Source of the DNA: Antarcticimicrobium sediminis
GTDB taxonomy: Bacteria; Pseudomonadota; Alphaproteobacteria; Rhodobacterales; Rhodobacteraceae
Length of the DNA: 64,000 nucleotides
Direction of reading: 5' to 3'
Assembly (NCBI RefSeq): GCF_004348975.1
Contig: NZ_SMFP01000009.1
Location: 124,001-188,000 of the forward strand
Below the pieces are notes generated by a model. That model did no database searches. It worked only from the letters and a program-made list of their open reading frames with translations, and was not told the DNA's origin. Positions 18,644 to 29,359 of the stretch are shown one piece after another (position 1 is the first letter of the stretch; each line of letters starts with the position of its first letter). Position numbers and translations under genes: made by a program.

Positions 18644-18771
18644 GTTTCAGGCCGTGCGGAAGGTCGGGGGCCTCCCAACAGAGGTTTGAACCCGCGTCTT
18701 GAACGGCCCCGTTTTCCCGCGACCTGCTCCCGCCGGATTGATACGCGAGAGGGAACAGGACGCTCAGATGT

Positions 18772-20654
<1,883 letters not shown>

Positions 20655-21431
20655 TCAGGCGGCTGGTCGGTCGGGTCCGGTGTCGCGCAGTGGGGCTGCG
20701 GTTGCGAAGCCCTTTGCGACAACGCTGATATCATTCGCGCTCACGGCAATGGAGAAGCCTTCCTTGATCCGTCGGCGGGCATCGACCTCATCGCCGGTAA
20801 AGATCCCGCAGGGGAGCCCGGCGGCGGCGGCAACCTCGCGCACATGGGTCAGCGCGGCTTCATAGGCGGGGCTGGGGACGGGGAATTCGCCCATCGACAG
20901 CGCCAGATCACCGGTGCCGATGAAAAGGAAATCCAATCCGGGAACCGCCGCGATCTGTTCGACATTCTCGAGCGCTGCGCGGGTTTCGATCATCACGCCG
21001 ACCACGGTCTGGGCCCGCGATTCCATATAGTAACGGGCAAAATCGGACTTCAACGGCCGGATGCCGCCGCCGGAGCGGCGCCCTTCGGGGGCAAAGCGGG
21101 CGGCCGCGACAAAGGCAAGCGCTTGATCCGCGGTCTCGACCATTGGGGCCAGAACGCCGATGGCGCCGGCATCCAGGGCCGAGGTGACCGCGGGCGCACC
21201 CAGATCGGTGGTGCGGATCAGAAGCGGAACCCGCCCTTCCAGCTGGCCGGCGGTCCATTCCAGCCCCTCGCGGGTCCACAGCCCGTGCTGCGCGTCCAGC
21301 ATGATGGCTTGCGGCTTTGCCGCTGCCGCGATTTCCACCAAGGCGGGGGAGCCGGTGGAGAACCAGAACAATTCGACCGGCTCACCGGCCTTTAGATGCG
21401 ACCGCAATTGGTCGGCGGCAATGTCACTCAT
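20655..21431 (-). CDS. HpcH/HpaI-type class II aldolase
   Basis: A 258-residue metal-dependent aldolase of the family that cleaves 4-hydroxy-2-oxo acids into pyruvate (or oxaloacetate) and an aldehyde. MLDAQHGLW carries the catalytic histidine region. VVGVMIETRAALENV and FLFIGTGDLALSMG hold the metal-binding Glu and Asp. The ATG at 21429-21431 is preceded by GGGAG. It overlaps the GntR gene end by eight bases, so the regulator and aldolase are co-transcribed. Citrate lyase beta-like activities are the alternative within the superfamily. Substrate unknown; the context suggests a role in module A. Confidence 0.85.
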   Translation of the reverse strand: MSDIAADQLRSHLKAGEPVELFWFSTGSPALVEIAAAAKPQAIMLDAQHGLWTREGLEWTAGQLEGRVPLLIRTTDLGAPAVTSALDAGAIGVLAPMVETADQALAFVAAARFAPEGRRSGGGIRPLKSDFARYYMESRAQTVVGVMIETRAALENVEQIAAVPGLDFLFIGTGDLALSMGEFPVPSPAYEAALTHVREVAAAAGLPCGIFTGDEVDARRRIKEGFSIAVSANDISVVAKGFATAAPLRDTGPDRPAA

Positions 21432-22146
21432 CACTGGGGTCTCCCGGTTGTTTGTCTTGTTTGGCGGCGTAATGCCCGCCGAAATAGCTTGTCTCGGCCT
21501 CGTGCACGAAGGCGACCATGCGATCATGCGCCGCCATTGCGTCGCGCCGTTCGAAGGCGTCAAGCAGGGAGGTCATCCCGTCAAGCACCACCTGTTGGGT
21601 GTCGGGTTTGCCCAGCGTGTCGCGGCGCACCACATGGGCCTGATCGGCGAAACGCAGGATCGTCGCGGCAAGGCGCCGGTTGCGCAGGGCGGCGATCCAG
21701 GTTTCGCGGAACATAATATTTGCCTCGCTCAGCGCCTCGGAGTCGCCCTTGGCGACCGCCTCGCGGGTAAGCTCAACGGCGGCGCGCAGGCGTTGCAGCC
21801 CGGCATCGTCCAGATCGTAAGTGGCATTCGCCACCGCGCGCGGTTCCAGCAATTTGCGCACCTCGAAGATGTTGGCGACATCCTCGTCCGTCAGATTGGG
21901 CAGGGCGAATCCACGGGTGGTGCCGACGAGATGGCCCTCGATGGTCAGTTGTAGCAGCGCCTCGCGGACCGGCATGCGAGAGACGCCCGCCGCCTTGGCG
22001 ATGTCGACATCGACCAGTTTTTCATCGACCCCGATTTCGCCGTGCCGAAGTTTTTCGCGCAGGTCCTGATAGATCTGCCGCCGCAGGCTTTGGCCGCGGT
22101 TGGCGGTTTCGATCGGGCGGATCCTTTCAAAGTCGGGCGCTGTCAT
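21424..22146 (-). CDS. GntR family regulator, FCD subgroup
   Basis: A 240-residue repressor-type protein. The N-terminal winged helix (RRQIYQDLREKLRHG, AAGVSRMPVREALLQL) is followed by an all-helical FCD effector domain (EVRKLLEPRAVANA, FRETWIAAL, HDRMVAFV). FCD regulators usually sense organic acids or related metabolites and control the adjacent catabolic genes. It leads the aldolase operon and is divergent from the transport operon. A GTATAC-centred palindrome sits just upstream (22164-22177). Confidence 0.92.
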   Translation of the reverse strand: MTAPDFERIRPIETANRGQSLRRQIYQDLREKLRHGEIGVDEKLVDVDIAKAAGVSRMPVREALLQLTIEGHLVGTTRGFALPNLTDEDVANIFEVRKLLEPRAVANATYDLDDAGLQRLRAAVELTREAVAKGDSEALSEANIMFRETWIAALRNRRLAATILRFADQAHVVRRDTLGKPDTQQVVLDGMTSLLDAFERRDAMAAHDRMVAFVHEAETSYFGGHYAAKQDKQPGDPSDE

Positions 22147-22163
22147 GCCGTATTTTTCCTCGA

Positions 22164-22178
22164 AAACAGTATACTATT
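22164..22178. promoter_or_regulatory. Candidate GntR-FCD operator
   Basis: AACAGTATACTATT is a near-palindrome around a perfect AGTATACT core, 18-32 bases before the GntR start codon. FCD regulators often bind short GTATAC-type palindromes. A related half element, GGATACTGTTT, lies at 22342-22352, before the divergent gene. Confidence 0.5.
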
Positions 22179-22303
22179 ATGTGTCACGTGTTTCCTCCGG
22201 CTGGAATGATGTCGACCCGTCTAGTCGATTAATATGGCGAATTTACAGGAGAATACAGCAAAATCCCCGTTGGGAAAGGTGGATTCGGGGCGCATATTTA
22301 AAC

Positions 22304-22352
22304 TTGACACAATGGGAAACCCAGATAGCCTTGCCTTAACTGGATACTGTTT
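22304..22352 (+). promoter_or_regulatory. Candidate promoter and operator half-site
   Basis: TTGACA at 22304-22309 matches a sigma-70 -35 element. ATAGCC-like sequence lies about 15 bases on and is a weak -10. GGATACTGTTT at 22342-22352 resembles one half of the palindrome at 34786 and the site at 22164. This would place control of the 22370 gene, and possibly the ABC operon, under the adjacent GntR protein. Confidence 0.35.
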
Positions 22353-22369
22353 GGAGCGTGGAATCTGTC

Positions 22370-23035
22370 ATGTGGGGTCTTGAGCTTAGTGTCTCCGATC
22401 AATCGGCTGAGCTGCCCGGATGGCTTGCCCGGCACGGGGCCGCGCTGGCCGCGCTGCCCGCAGTTATTCTGTGCGAGTCTTTCGCGCCGATCGAGGATCT
22501 TGGTGCAGCGGTACGGTTCCATGATGCCGATGTGCCCGCCGCGATGATTGTTCTGGGCTTTGCCGAGCGGGCCGATCTGTTGGCGGCGCTCGGTTCCCCG
22601 GTCCTGATGGCGGCGCTGGCCGCGCGCCCCGGTGGTGTTCAGGCCTCGGCGGCTTGTTTTCGCCGCCACCGCACCCCGCTGCCCGGCGACAATATGAGCC
22701 GGGACAGCGCGGTCAGCTATGTGGTGCGCTACCGGTTGCCCTGTGACGACGCCCCGGGATTTGTTGCCGAATATCTGGCGGGCCATCTGCCGATTCAGGC
22801 GGATTTCCCCGGCATTCGCCGCGTTCTGGGCTTCGAGCCGATCGAGGGGGGCCCGCAGGGTGCAACGCCCGCTGGCTACTTGGTGGGCAACGAAGTGAGT
22901 TTCGATGATGTCGCCGCGTTCTGCGCCGCGATGGAAAGCCCGGTGCTTGATCGGCTGCGGGCGCATTCCGGGGTGCTGCCGCCGCGAGATGGGCTCTGCA
23001 CACATCATCTGATGAAGAGACGACTGCTCAAATAA
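22370..23035 (+). CDS. Unknown protein, possibly with an EthD/Dabb-like ferredoxin fold
   Basis: A 221-residue soluble protein that I do not recognise. The second half (VSYVVRYRLPCDDAPGFVAEYLAGHLPIQADFPGIRRV) resembles EthD-type domains, where a strand, a helix and a His-x-x-(aromatic/aliphatic) segment form a dimeric ferredoxin-like fold. The first half looks like a degenerate second copy. The ATG at 22370 is preferred. A GTG at 22358 is also in frame, but its ribosome-binding site is too close. It sits between the GntR regulator and the ABC operon with a 66-base gap, so it probably belongs to module A. Confidence 0.6.
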   Translation: MWGLELSVSDQSAELPGWLARHGAALAALPAVILCESFAPIEDLGAAVRFHDADVPAAMIVLGFAERADLLAALGSPVLMAALAARPGGVQASAACFRRHRTPLPGDNMSRDSAVSYVVRYRLPCDDAPGFVAEYLAGHLPIQADFPGIRRVLGFEPIEGGPQGATPAGYLVGNEVSFDDVAAFCAAMESPVLDRLRAHSGVLPPRDGLCTHHLMKRRLLK

Positions 23036-23101
23036 TTCGGGCTATTCCGTGACGCTGGCCAACGCATTGCCGGTGATCAATCTGACAGGGAGACAAGAAA
23101 A

Positions 23102-24631
23102 ATGACAACATTCGACAGACGCAATATCCTGCAACTCCTCGGTATCGGGGTGGCAGGGGCGGCTTTGCCCGGCTCTGCCGTTCTGGCCCAAGCCGGGCGG
23201 GATATGGTGACCATCGCCTGGCCCTCGGACGTGCCGTCCTGGGATCCGAACCAGCGGTTCTCGCCCGACGCGCAGCCGCTGTTCAAACTGGTGTTTGACC
23301 AGCCGGTCGGACAGGATCCGGATCTGACGCTGATCCCGAGCCTGATGACCGAATGGTCTTTGGCCGAGGATGGCTTGTCACTCAGCTTCACGCTGCGCGA
23401 CGATGTGACCTTCCACAATGGCGCGCCGATGACCGCCGAGGATGTGCGCTATACGTTCTATGAGCGCATCAAGGCCGGCCACAAACTGGATATCGCCAAC
23501 AGCTGGCGCCATGTTACCGATATCGAGGTGATCTCACCGACCTCGGGCGTATTCCGCTTTGGCAGCCCGGCACCGACCGCGCCGCAATGGCTGGCCTTCA
23601 TGGGCAGCTATGTGGTGCCTAAGGCCTATATGGAAGAGGTTGGCGTGGACGGGTTCCGTGACGCCCCCATCGGCACCGGCCCCTACAAGCTGGTCGATTA
23701 CCAGATGAACTCCCGTCTTGTGTTCGAGCGGAACGAAAATTACTGGGGCGGCGTGCCCGAGATCAAGACGATCACCGTCGATGTGATCAAGGACACCTCG
23801 GCCCGCGTCGCGGCGGTGCAGTCCGGGCAGGCCGACCTGACCATCAACATTCCCGTCCGCGAGACCCTGCGTCTGGACAAGACCGAAGGGCTGACCGGCG
23901 AAATCAACGCGATCACCCGGGTGATCCTGTTGCAGATGCGCCATGACGGCGAGTTTGCCGAACAGAACCTGCGGTTGGCCGCGCATCACGCCATCGACAA
24001 GGCGGCGATTTCCAAGGCTTTCTACGGTGGCGCGGCGGTGCCGTTGTCGGTGGTCTCGCCTCCGGGCACGCCGGGCTATGTCGAGGGCTATGAATTCGCC
24101 TATGATCCCGAGAAATCCAAGGAACTGCTGGCGGCGGCCGGCTTCTCGGCCGACAATCCGGCAAAGTTCACGATGGCCACGACCAATGGCCATTTCCCCT
24201 CGGACTACGACATCGCCCGCGCGCTTTTGCAAATGTGGAAAAAGGTCGGGATCGAGGTCGAACTGGAGGTGATCGAATACGCCAAGTATTTCGAGCTGAA
24301 CCGCGGCCACAAGCTGCCCCCTGCCACGCTGTATTCCTGGGACAATGCGACCGGCGATCCCGAGATCTTTACCGGCTATCTGCTGAACCCCAAGATGCCG
24401 TTTTCGTCCTGGAAGGCAGAGAAGCCGGGCGACGAGGTGCTGCGCCTGTTCGGGGAACCGGATTACGCCAAACGCATCGCTGGCTATCAGGCGCTGAACC
24501 GCGAGGCGACCGAGATGGGCGCGGCCATCCCGCTGCTGCAAAGCGTGCAGACCTTGGTGCGCAAATCCGATCTGGACTATCGCATCTATCGCAATGGCTG
24601 GGTGCTGGGCAATTCGATGAAATGGGGCTGA
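23102..24631 (+). CDS. ABC transporter substrate-binding protein, family 5 (dipeptide/oligopeptide/nickel type)
   Basis: A 509-residue periplasmic solute receptor. The N-terminus FDRRNILQLLGIG followed by a hydrophobic run and AVLAQAG looks like a twin-arginine (Tat) signal. The mature part has the SBP_bac_5 pattern (TEWSLAEDGLSLSFTLRDDVTFHNGAPMTAEDV). The fold binds peptides, nickel chelates, opines and EDTA-type chelates in different relatives, so the ligand cannot be read off. GGGAG precedes the ATG. It is the first gene of a six-gene run through the flavoprotein at 30744. Confidence 0.93.
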   Translation: MTTFDRRNILQLLGIGVAGAALPGSAVLAQAGRDMVTIAWPSDVPSWDPNQRFSPDAQPLFKLVFDQPVGQDPDLTLIPSLMTEWSLAEDGLSLSFTLRDDVTFHNGAPMTAEDVRYTFYERIKAGHKLDIANSWRHVTDIEVISPTSGVFRFGSPAPTAPQWLAFMGSYVVPKAYMEEVGVDGFRDAPIGTGPYKLVDYQMNSRLVFERNENYWGGVPEIKTITVDVIKDTSARVAAVQSGQADLTINIPVRETLRLDKTEGLTGEINAITRVILLQMRHDGEFAEQNLRLAAHHAIDKAAISKAFYGGAAVPLSVVSPPGTPGYVEGYEFAYDPEKSKELLAAAGFSADNPAKFTMATTNGHFPSDYDIARALLQMWKKVGIEVELEVIEYAKYFELNRGHKLPPATLYSWDNATGDPEIFTGYLLNPKMPFSSWKAEKPGDEVLRLFGEPDYAKRIAGYQALNREATEMGAAIPLLQSVQTLVRKSDLDYRIYRNGWVLGNSMKWG

Positions 24632-24707
24632 TCACTCAGCCCTGAAACGCGGGTCCGATCCTTGCCGGGGTCGGACCTTTTTCCCTTTCTCTCACCGGAG
24701 ACCCCTT

Positions 24708-25727
24708 ATGTCCGGACCTGTCGTGAAGCTGCTGATGCGGCGGCTTCTCACCGTCATTCCCACGCTGATCATGGTGTCGTTGCTGCTGTTCTGCGTGCTG
24801 CGGCTGCTGCCGGTGGATGCGGCGGCGATGTCGCTGCCACCCAATGCCACCAATGACGAGATTGCCGCCATGCGGATCGAGATGGGGTTGGATCTGCCAC
24901 TGATCCAGCAATATGGCATCTGGTTCGGCGATATGATCCAGGGCGATTTCGGCACCTCGATCCATTTCCGCACCGCGGTGTCCACACTGGTGCTGGACAC
25001 GCTGCCGGCGACGATCGAACTGGCGGTGATGGCGATGGGGTTCGCCACCGTCTTTGGCGTGCTCGGCGGGCTCTGGTTGTTCTATGCTCGTGGCGGCGCG
25101 GTCGAGGTGGGGCTGGATCTGGGCTCGGTGGCGCTGCTGTCGATCCCGGAATTTCTCTGGGCCCTGTTCTTCATGCTGCTGTTCGGCGTTTCACTGGACC
25201 TGTTACCCTTTATCGGGCGGTTGGGGTCGGGGGTCGCGCGGCCCGAGACGATCACCGGGTTCCTGCTGATCGACAGCCTGCTGTCAGGCAACATGGCGAC
25301 CTTCATGGATGCGCTGCGGCACATGATCCTGCCTTCGGTGGCGCTTGGCCTTTCCGCCGCGCCCCCGATCATGCGCATCCTGCGCTCCAGCCTGATGGAC
25401 GTCTATCAGGAGGATTACATTCATCAGGCCCGCCAGCGCGGGATCTCCGAGGGCCGCATCCTGATCCGTCACGCGTTGAAAAACGCCTTTCTGCCCACGC
25501 TCAGCCTGATGGGGGTGCAGTTCGGGTTCCTGTTCGGCGGCACCTTGCTGGTCGAGATCATCTTTTCCTATCCCGGCATGGGCAATCTGATGGTGGATGC
25601 GATCCGCAACGCCGATCTGCCCATCATCCAGACCGTCGGGTTGACCTATTGCGTGATGGTGCTGCTGATCAGCATCGTGGTGGATGTGCTTTACCTTGTG
25701 CTGAACCCGAAACTGAGGGAGGCGTGA
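24708..25727 (+). CDS. ABC transporter permease, DppB type
   Basis: A 339-residue inner-membrane protein with about six transmembrane helices. It has the DppB-type start (LLMRRLLTVIPTLIMVSLLLF) and the EAA loop (YIHQARQRGISEGRILIRHALKNAFLP) that docks on the ATPase. It forms the pore with the next gene, which begins two bases after its stop. Confidence 0.94.
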   Translation: MSGPVVKLLMRRLLTVIPTLIMVSLLLFCVLRLLPVDAAAMSLPPNATNDEIAAMRIEMGLDLPLIQQYGIWFGDMIQGDFGTSIHFRTAVSTLVLDTLPATIELAVMAMGFATVFGVLGGLWLFYARGGAVEVGLDLGSVALLSIPEFLWALFFMLLFGVSLDLLPFIGRLGSGVARPETITGFLLIDSLLSGNMATFMDALRHMILPSVALGLSAAPPIMRILRSSLMDVYQEDYIHQARQRGISEGRILIRHALKNAFLPTLSLMGVQFGFLFGGTLLVEIIFSYPGMGNLMVDAIRNADLPIIQTVGLTYCVMVLLISIVVDVLYLVLNPKLREA

Positions 25728-25729
25728 GC

Positions 25730-26587
25730 ATGGCGCAACGTTTCAACTGGCTCCGCTCAGGCCGCGTCATCACCGGGTTGGTGATCGTCACCGGGTTGGT
25801 CCTGTGTGCGGTCTTCGCGCCGCTATTGGCGCCCAACGATCCGACCGAGCAAGACATTCTGGCAATTCTGGTGCCGCCGGTCTGGTTGCCGGGCGGCGAC
25901 TGGGCCTTTCCCTTTGGCACCGACAGCTTGGGTCGCTGTGTGCTGTCGCGGCTGATCTTTGGCTCGCGTATCGCGCTGACGGTTGCGGTCTGCGGGGCGC
26001 TTGGGGCGATGGTTCTGGGGTCGATCCTGGCGCATATTGCTGGCTATTTCGGCGGTTGGGTCGATTGGGTGATCGGTCGCGTGGTCGAGATCTGGTTGTC
26101 CTTCCCGCCGGTGATCTTGTCGCTGATCCTGATGGTGGGGCTGGGCGCCGGGCTGCAGAATGTCATCCTTGCCATCATTCTGGTTGACTGGACCCGGTTC
26201 TGCCGGGTGCTGCGCAGCGATGTGATGGTGGTGGCGCAACGCGACTATGTGGCGGCGGCGCGGCTGTTGGGCTTTTCCCACTGGCGCACCATCACGCGGG
26301 AAATCCTGCCCGCCACCCTGCCGCTGTTGATCACTCTGATGAGCCTTGAAATGGGCGTCGCCGTGGTGGTCGAGGCGATCCTTTCCTTCGTCGGGATGAG
26401 CGTGGGCGCCGAGATTCCGGCCTGGGGCCAGATGATCGCGGATGCGCGGGCCGACATCTATTCGGCGCCCTGGGTGCTGGTCCTGCCGATCCTCGCGATC
26501 TTCGTGACGGTGTTCGGCTTCAACATTCTGGGCGACGGGCTACGCCGGACGCTCGACACCAGACTGACCCAGACGGAGCGCGCGTAA
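25730..26587 (+). CDS. ABC transporter permease, DppC type
   Basis: A 285-residue membrane protein with an N-terminal helix and a BPD_transp_1 domain. The pattern LLAPNDPTEQDI ... FPFGTDSLGRCVLSRLIFGSR is the DppC/OppC hallmark, and YVAAARLLGFSHWRTITREILP is the EAA loop. The ATG at 25730 follows GAGGGAGGCG. The longer frame to 25649 overlaps the upstream permease and is rejected. It is the partner pore subunit. Confidence 0.94.
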   Translation: MAQRFNWLRSGRVITGLVIVTGLVLCAVFAPLLAPNDPTEQDILAILVPPVWLPGGDWAFPFGTDSLGRCVLSRLIFGSRIALTVAVCGALGAMVLGSILAHIAGYFGGWVDWVIGRVVEIWLSFPPVILSLILMVGLGAGLQNVILAIILVDWTRFCRVLRSDVMVVAQRDYVAAARLLGFSHWRTITREILPATLPLLITLMSLEMGVAVVVEAILSFVGMSVGAEIPAWGQMIADARADIYSAPWVLVLPILAIFVTVFGFNILGDGLRRTLDTRLTQTERA

Positions 26588-26588
26588 G

Positions 26589-28418
26589 ATGGCCCTTCTT
26601 GATGTAAAACAGCTGACCGTCAGCTTGACCTCAAAGACTTCGACGCTTGATGCGGTGAGCGAGCTTACCTTTCAGCTGCAGCCGGGCAAGACGGTGGGGT
26701 TGGTGGGTGAATCCGGCGCCGGAAAGTCGATGATCGGGCGCACCATTGCCCAGCTGTTGCCGCCCGGCTTTGCCGTGACCGGCGGCGAATTGCTGTTTGA
26801 TGGCGAGGACCTGGTGGGCATGGCGCCCGAACGGCGCCGCTCCCTGTTGGGGCGTGACATCGCCTTTATTCCGCAAGAGCCACTGTCGGCGCTGAACCCG
26901 GTGCTGACCATCGGCCAGCAGTTCCGCGAACATCTGGAGCATATCGGCAAGGGCGGCGCTGGCTGGAAGGACCGCGCGGCGGCAGAGTTGGAGGCGGTGC
27001 ATCTGCATGAGCCGCGCGCGTTGCTCAACCGCTATCCGCATCAGTTGTCGGGGGGCATGTGTCAGCGGGTGCTGATCGCCATGGCCTTTGCCAGCCGTCC
27101 GCGCCTGTTGATCGCGGACGAGCCGACCACCGCGCTTGACGTCTCGGTGCAGGCGCGCATCGTGCGCCTGATCGGCGAGATGCAAAAGCGCGACGGCACG
27201 GCGGTGATCTTCATCACCCACGACCTGCGGCTGGCGGCCGAGATTTGCGACGATGTGATCGTGCTCTATGCCGGGCGGCAGGCGGAATATGGTCCGGCAG
27301 AGGTGCTGTTTCGCGACCCCGCCCACCCCTATACCCGCTGTCTGGAATTGGCGGTGCCGGATGTGACGGGAGATCCGCGCGGGCTGTATCTGCTGCCCGA
27401 ACGGATGCCAGGGCTGAAGGCGATCGCCGATCTGAAGGGCTGTCGGTTCGCCACCCGCTGCCCGTTGGCAGACGACACCTGCCATACGCAGGAACCGGGT
27501 CTGGCAGAGGTCGCGCCGGGCCATGTTTCGGCCTGCTGGAAAAGCTTCGCCACCGAGGGGATCACGCCACCACCCGCGCCCGCCGTTGCGGCCCGGGGCA
27601 GCGAAAAGATCCTTGAGGCGCGCGGGCTGAGCAAAAGCTTTGTCACCAATTGGCGGCTGTTTGGCGGGGCGTCGCATTTTCACGCGCTGAAGGCCGCCGA
27701 TTTCATCGTGCGGGATGCGGAATTTGTCGGCGTCGTTGGCGAAAGCGGCAGCGGCAAAAGCACCTTGGCCCGGACCTTGATCGGACTGGAAACCCCGACC
27801 TCCGGCACGCTGCAACTGTTGGGGCGCGACATCATCGGAACCGATGGCGGCACTCGGGACTGGCGGCAGAAACAGATGCAGATCGTGTTTCAGGACCCGC
27901 AATCGGCGCTGAACCCGCGCCGCAAGGTGGGCAGCATCGTCGCGCAGGCGCTGGAGGTCGGCGGGCCGCGCCTGACGGCGGAGGCGTTGGAGGTGCGGAT
28001 CCGCGATTTGCTGTCTGACACCGGATTGTCGCAGGAAATGGCGGCGCGCTACCCCTCGCAGTTGTCGGGCGGTCAGAAACAACGGGTCAACATCGCCCGC
28101 GCGCTGTGTCGTCTGCCGCGCCTGCTGATCGCGGACGAAATCGCATCGGGGCTTGATGTCTCGGTGCAGGCGCAGCTTCTGAACCTGTTGCTGCGTCTGC
28201 GCGAAGAACTGGGGTTCTCCATGCTGTTCATCTCGCATGATCTCGCGGTGGTGCGGTATCTTTGCGACCGGGTGCTGGTGATGTCGAAGGGCGAAATCGT
28301 CGAGCATGGCGAGACCGAGGTGGTGTTCTCCGATCCGCAGCATCCCTATACCCGCAGCCTGCTGGCCGCCGTGCCGAAAGGCGTTCGCGCGCCGCAGGTT
28401 GAGGAGCTGAGCGCATGA
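26589..28418 (+). CDS. ABC transporter ATP-binding protein with two fused ATPase domains
   Basis: A 609-residue fusion of DppD- and DppF-like halves. The first has Walker A GESGAGKSM and signature LSGGMCQRV. The second (from about residue 335) has GESGSGKST and LSGGQKQRV. Both halves have Walker B sequences (LLIADEPTTALD; LLIADEIASGLD). In the second, Ile replaces the usual Pro after the Glu, a mild deviation. The first half ends with the oligopeptide-type cysteine-rich tail (CRFATRCPLADDTC). It energises the two permeases. Its stop overlaps the next start by four bases. Confidence 0.94.
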   Translation: MALLDVKQLTVSLTSKTSTLDAVSELTFQLQPGKTVGLVGESGAGKSMIGRTIAQLLPPGFAVTGGELLFDGEDLVGMAPERRRSLLGRDIAFIPQEPLSALNPVLTIGQQFREHLEHIGKGGAGWKDRAAAELEAVHLHEPRALLNRYPHQLSGGMCQRVLIAMAFASRPRLLIADEPTTALDVSVQARIVRLIGEMQKRDGTAVIFITHDLRLAAEICDDVIVLYAGRQAEYGPAEVLFRDPAHPYTRCLELAVPDVTGDPRGLYLLPERMPGLKAIADLKGCRFATRCPLADDTCHTQEPGLAEVAPGHVSACWKSFATEGITPPPAPAVAARGSEKILEARGLSKSFVTNWRLFGGASHFHALKAADFIVRDAEFVGVVGESGSGKSTLARTLIGLETPTSGTLQLLGRDIIGTDGGTRDWRQKQMQIVFQDPQSALNPRRKVGSIVAQALEVGGPRLTAEALEVRIRDLLSDTGLSQEMAARYPSQLSGGQKQRVNIARALCRLPRLLIADEIASGLDVSVQAQLLNLLLRLREELGFSMLFISHDLAVVRYLCDRVLVMSKGEIVEHGETEVVFSDPQHPYTRSLLAAVPKGVRAPQVEELSA

Positions 28419-29359
28419 AGGCGGTGCAATATGCCCGCCACGGTGGGCCAGAGGTGTTGGAGCTGGTGGATCTGCCGCGCCCCACCTGTGGGCCGGGAGA
28501 GATCCGCGTCGCGATGCGCGCGGTCAGTGCAAACCCGGTGGATGGCAAGCTGCGCGCCGGGGCCTTGGGCGCGGTGGCTGGGGGTGGCGATCTGCCCGCT
28601 GGCACCGGGCGCGACGGGGCCGGTTGCGTGCAAGAGGTCGGCGCCGGGGTCGATCCGGCATGGCTGGGCCGTCTCGTCTGCCTGCTGAGCGCGCGCGGGC
28701 AGGCGGCTTGGGCGGAGGAGGTGGTGGTGCCTGTCTCCTGTGCTGCTTTGGTGCCGGACCGCGTTGATCCAAGTGCCGCCGCCGCGCTGCCGCTGGCGGG
28801 GATCTGCGCGTGGCGCGCGCTGGTCGAGGTGGCGGATGTTCGACCCGGGCAGCGCGTGTTGATCCACGCCGGGGCCGGGGGCGTGGGGCATCTGGCGGTG
28901 CAGCTTGCCCGCGCGCGCGGGGCCGAGGTTTTCGCCACCTGTTCGGCGGCCAACCGTGATTTTGTGCTTGGTCTTGGGGCGCATCATGTCGTGGCCTATG
29001 ACGAGGCCGATTTTTCCGCCGAGTTCTCGGATCTCGATGTGGTCTATGATCTGGTGGGTGGCGCGGTGCATCTGGCCAGCGCAAATGTGCTGCGCCCGGA
29101 CGGGATGCTGGTCTATCTCAACGCCATGCCGTTCGATGCCTCCGCCCTGCGCAGCGACATCCGGCACGCGTTGGTGCAGATCGCTCCCGATCCTGTCGCG
29201 ATGTCCGCCATGCTTGAACTGGTCGCGGCGCAAAAGATCACCCCGGCGCTTACCCTCTTGCCGTTCGCCGATTTCGCCCGCGCGCAGGCGCTTAGCGATT
29301 CCGGCCACGCACGCGGCAAGATCGTGCTGGAGCTGCCCCCAGCGGAGGTGACGCAATGA
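28415..29359 (+). CDS. Quinone-oxidoreductase-like (zinc-free MDR) enzyme
   Basis: A 314-residue medium-chain dehydrogenase/reductase. The N-terminal GroES-like domain is followed by a Rossmann fold (GAGGVGHLAVQLARARGAEV, about residues 150-170). The catalytic-zinc cysteine and histidine ligands of alcohol dehydrogenases are absent, which fits the NADPH:quinone reductase or enoyl-reductase branch. It overlaps its neighbours by four bases on both sides, so it is translationally coupled to the transporter. It probably reduces an aldehyde- or enone-like intermediate of the imported compound; this is inferred from context. Confidence 0.85.
   Translation: MKAVQYARHGGPEVLELVDLPRPTCGPGEIRVAMRAVSANPVDGKLRAGALGAVAGGGDLPAGTGRDGAGCVQEVGAGVDPAWLGRLVCLLSARGQAAWAEEVVVPVSCAALVPDRVDPSAAAALPLAGICAWRALVEVADVRPGQRVLIHAGAGGVGHLAVQLARARGAEVFATCSAANRDFVLGLGAHHVVAYDEADFSAEFSDLDVVYDLVGGAVHLASANVLRPDGMLVYLNAMPFDASALRSDIRHALVQIAPDPVAMSAMLELVAAQKITPALTLLPFADFARAQALSDSGHARGKIVLELPPAEVTQ

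Noticed and set aside
26631-28343. 570-codon minus-strand open frame
   Set aside because: It is antisense to the fused ABC ATPase, whose two full motif sets leave no doubt about the coding strand.
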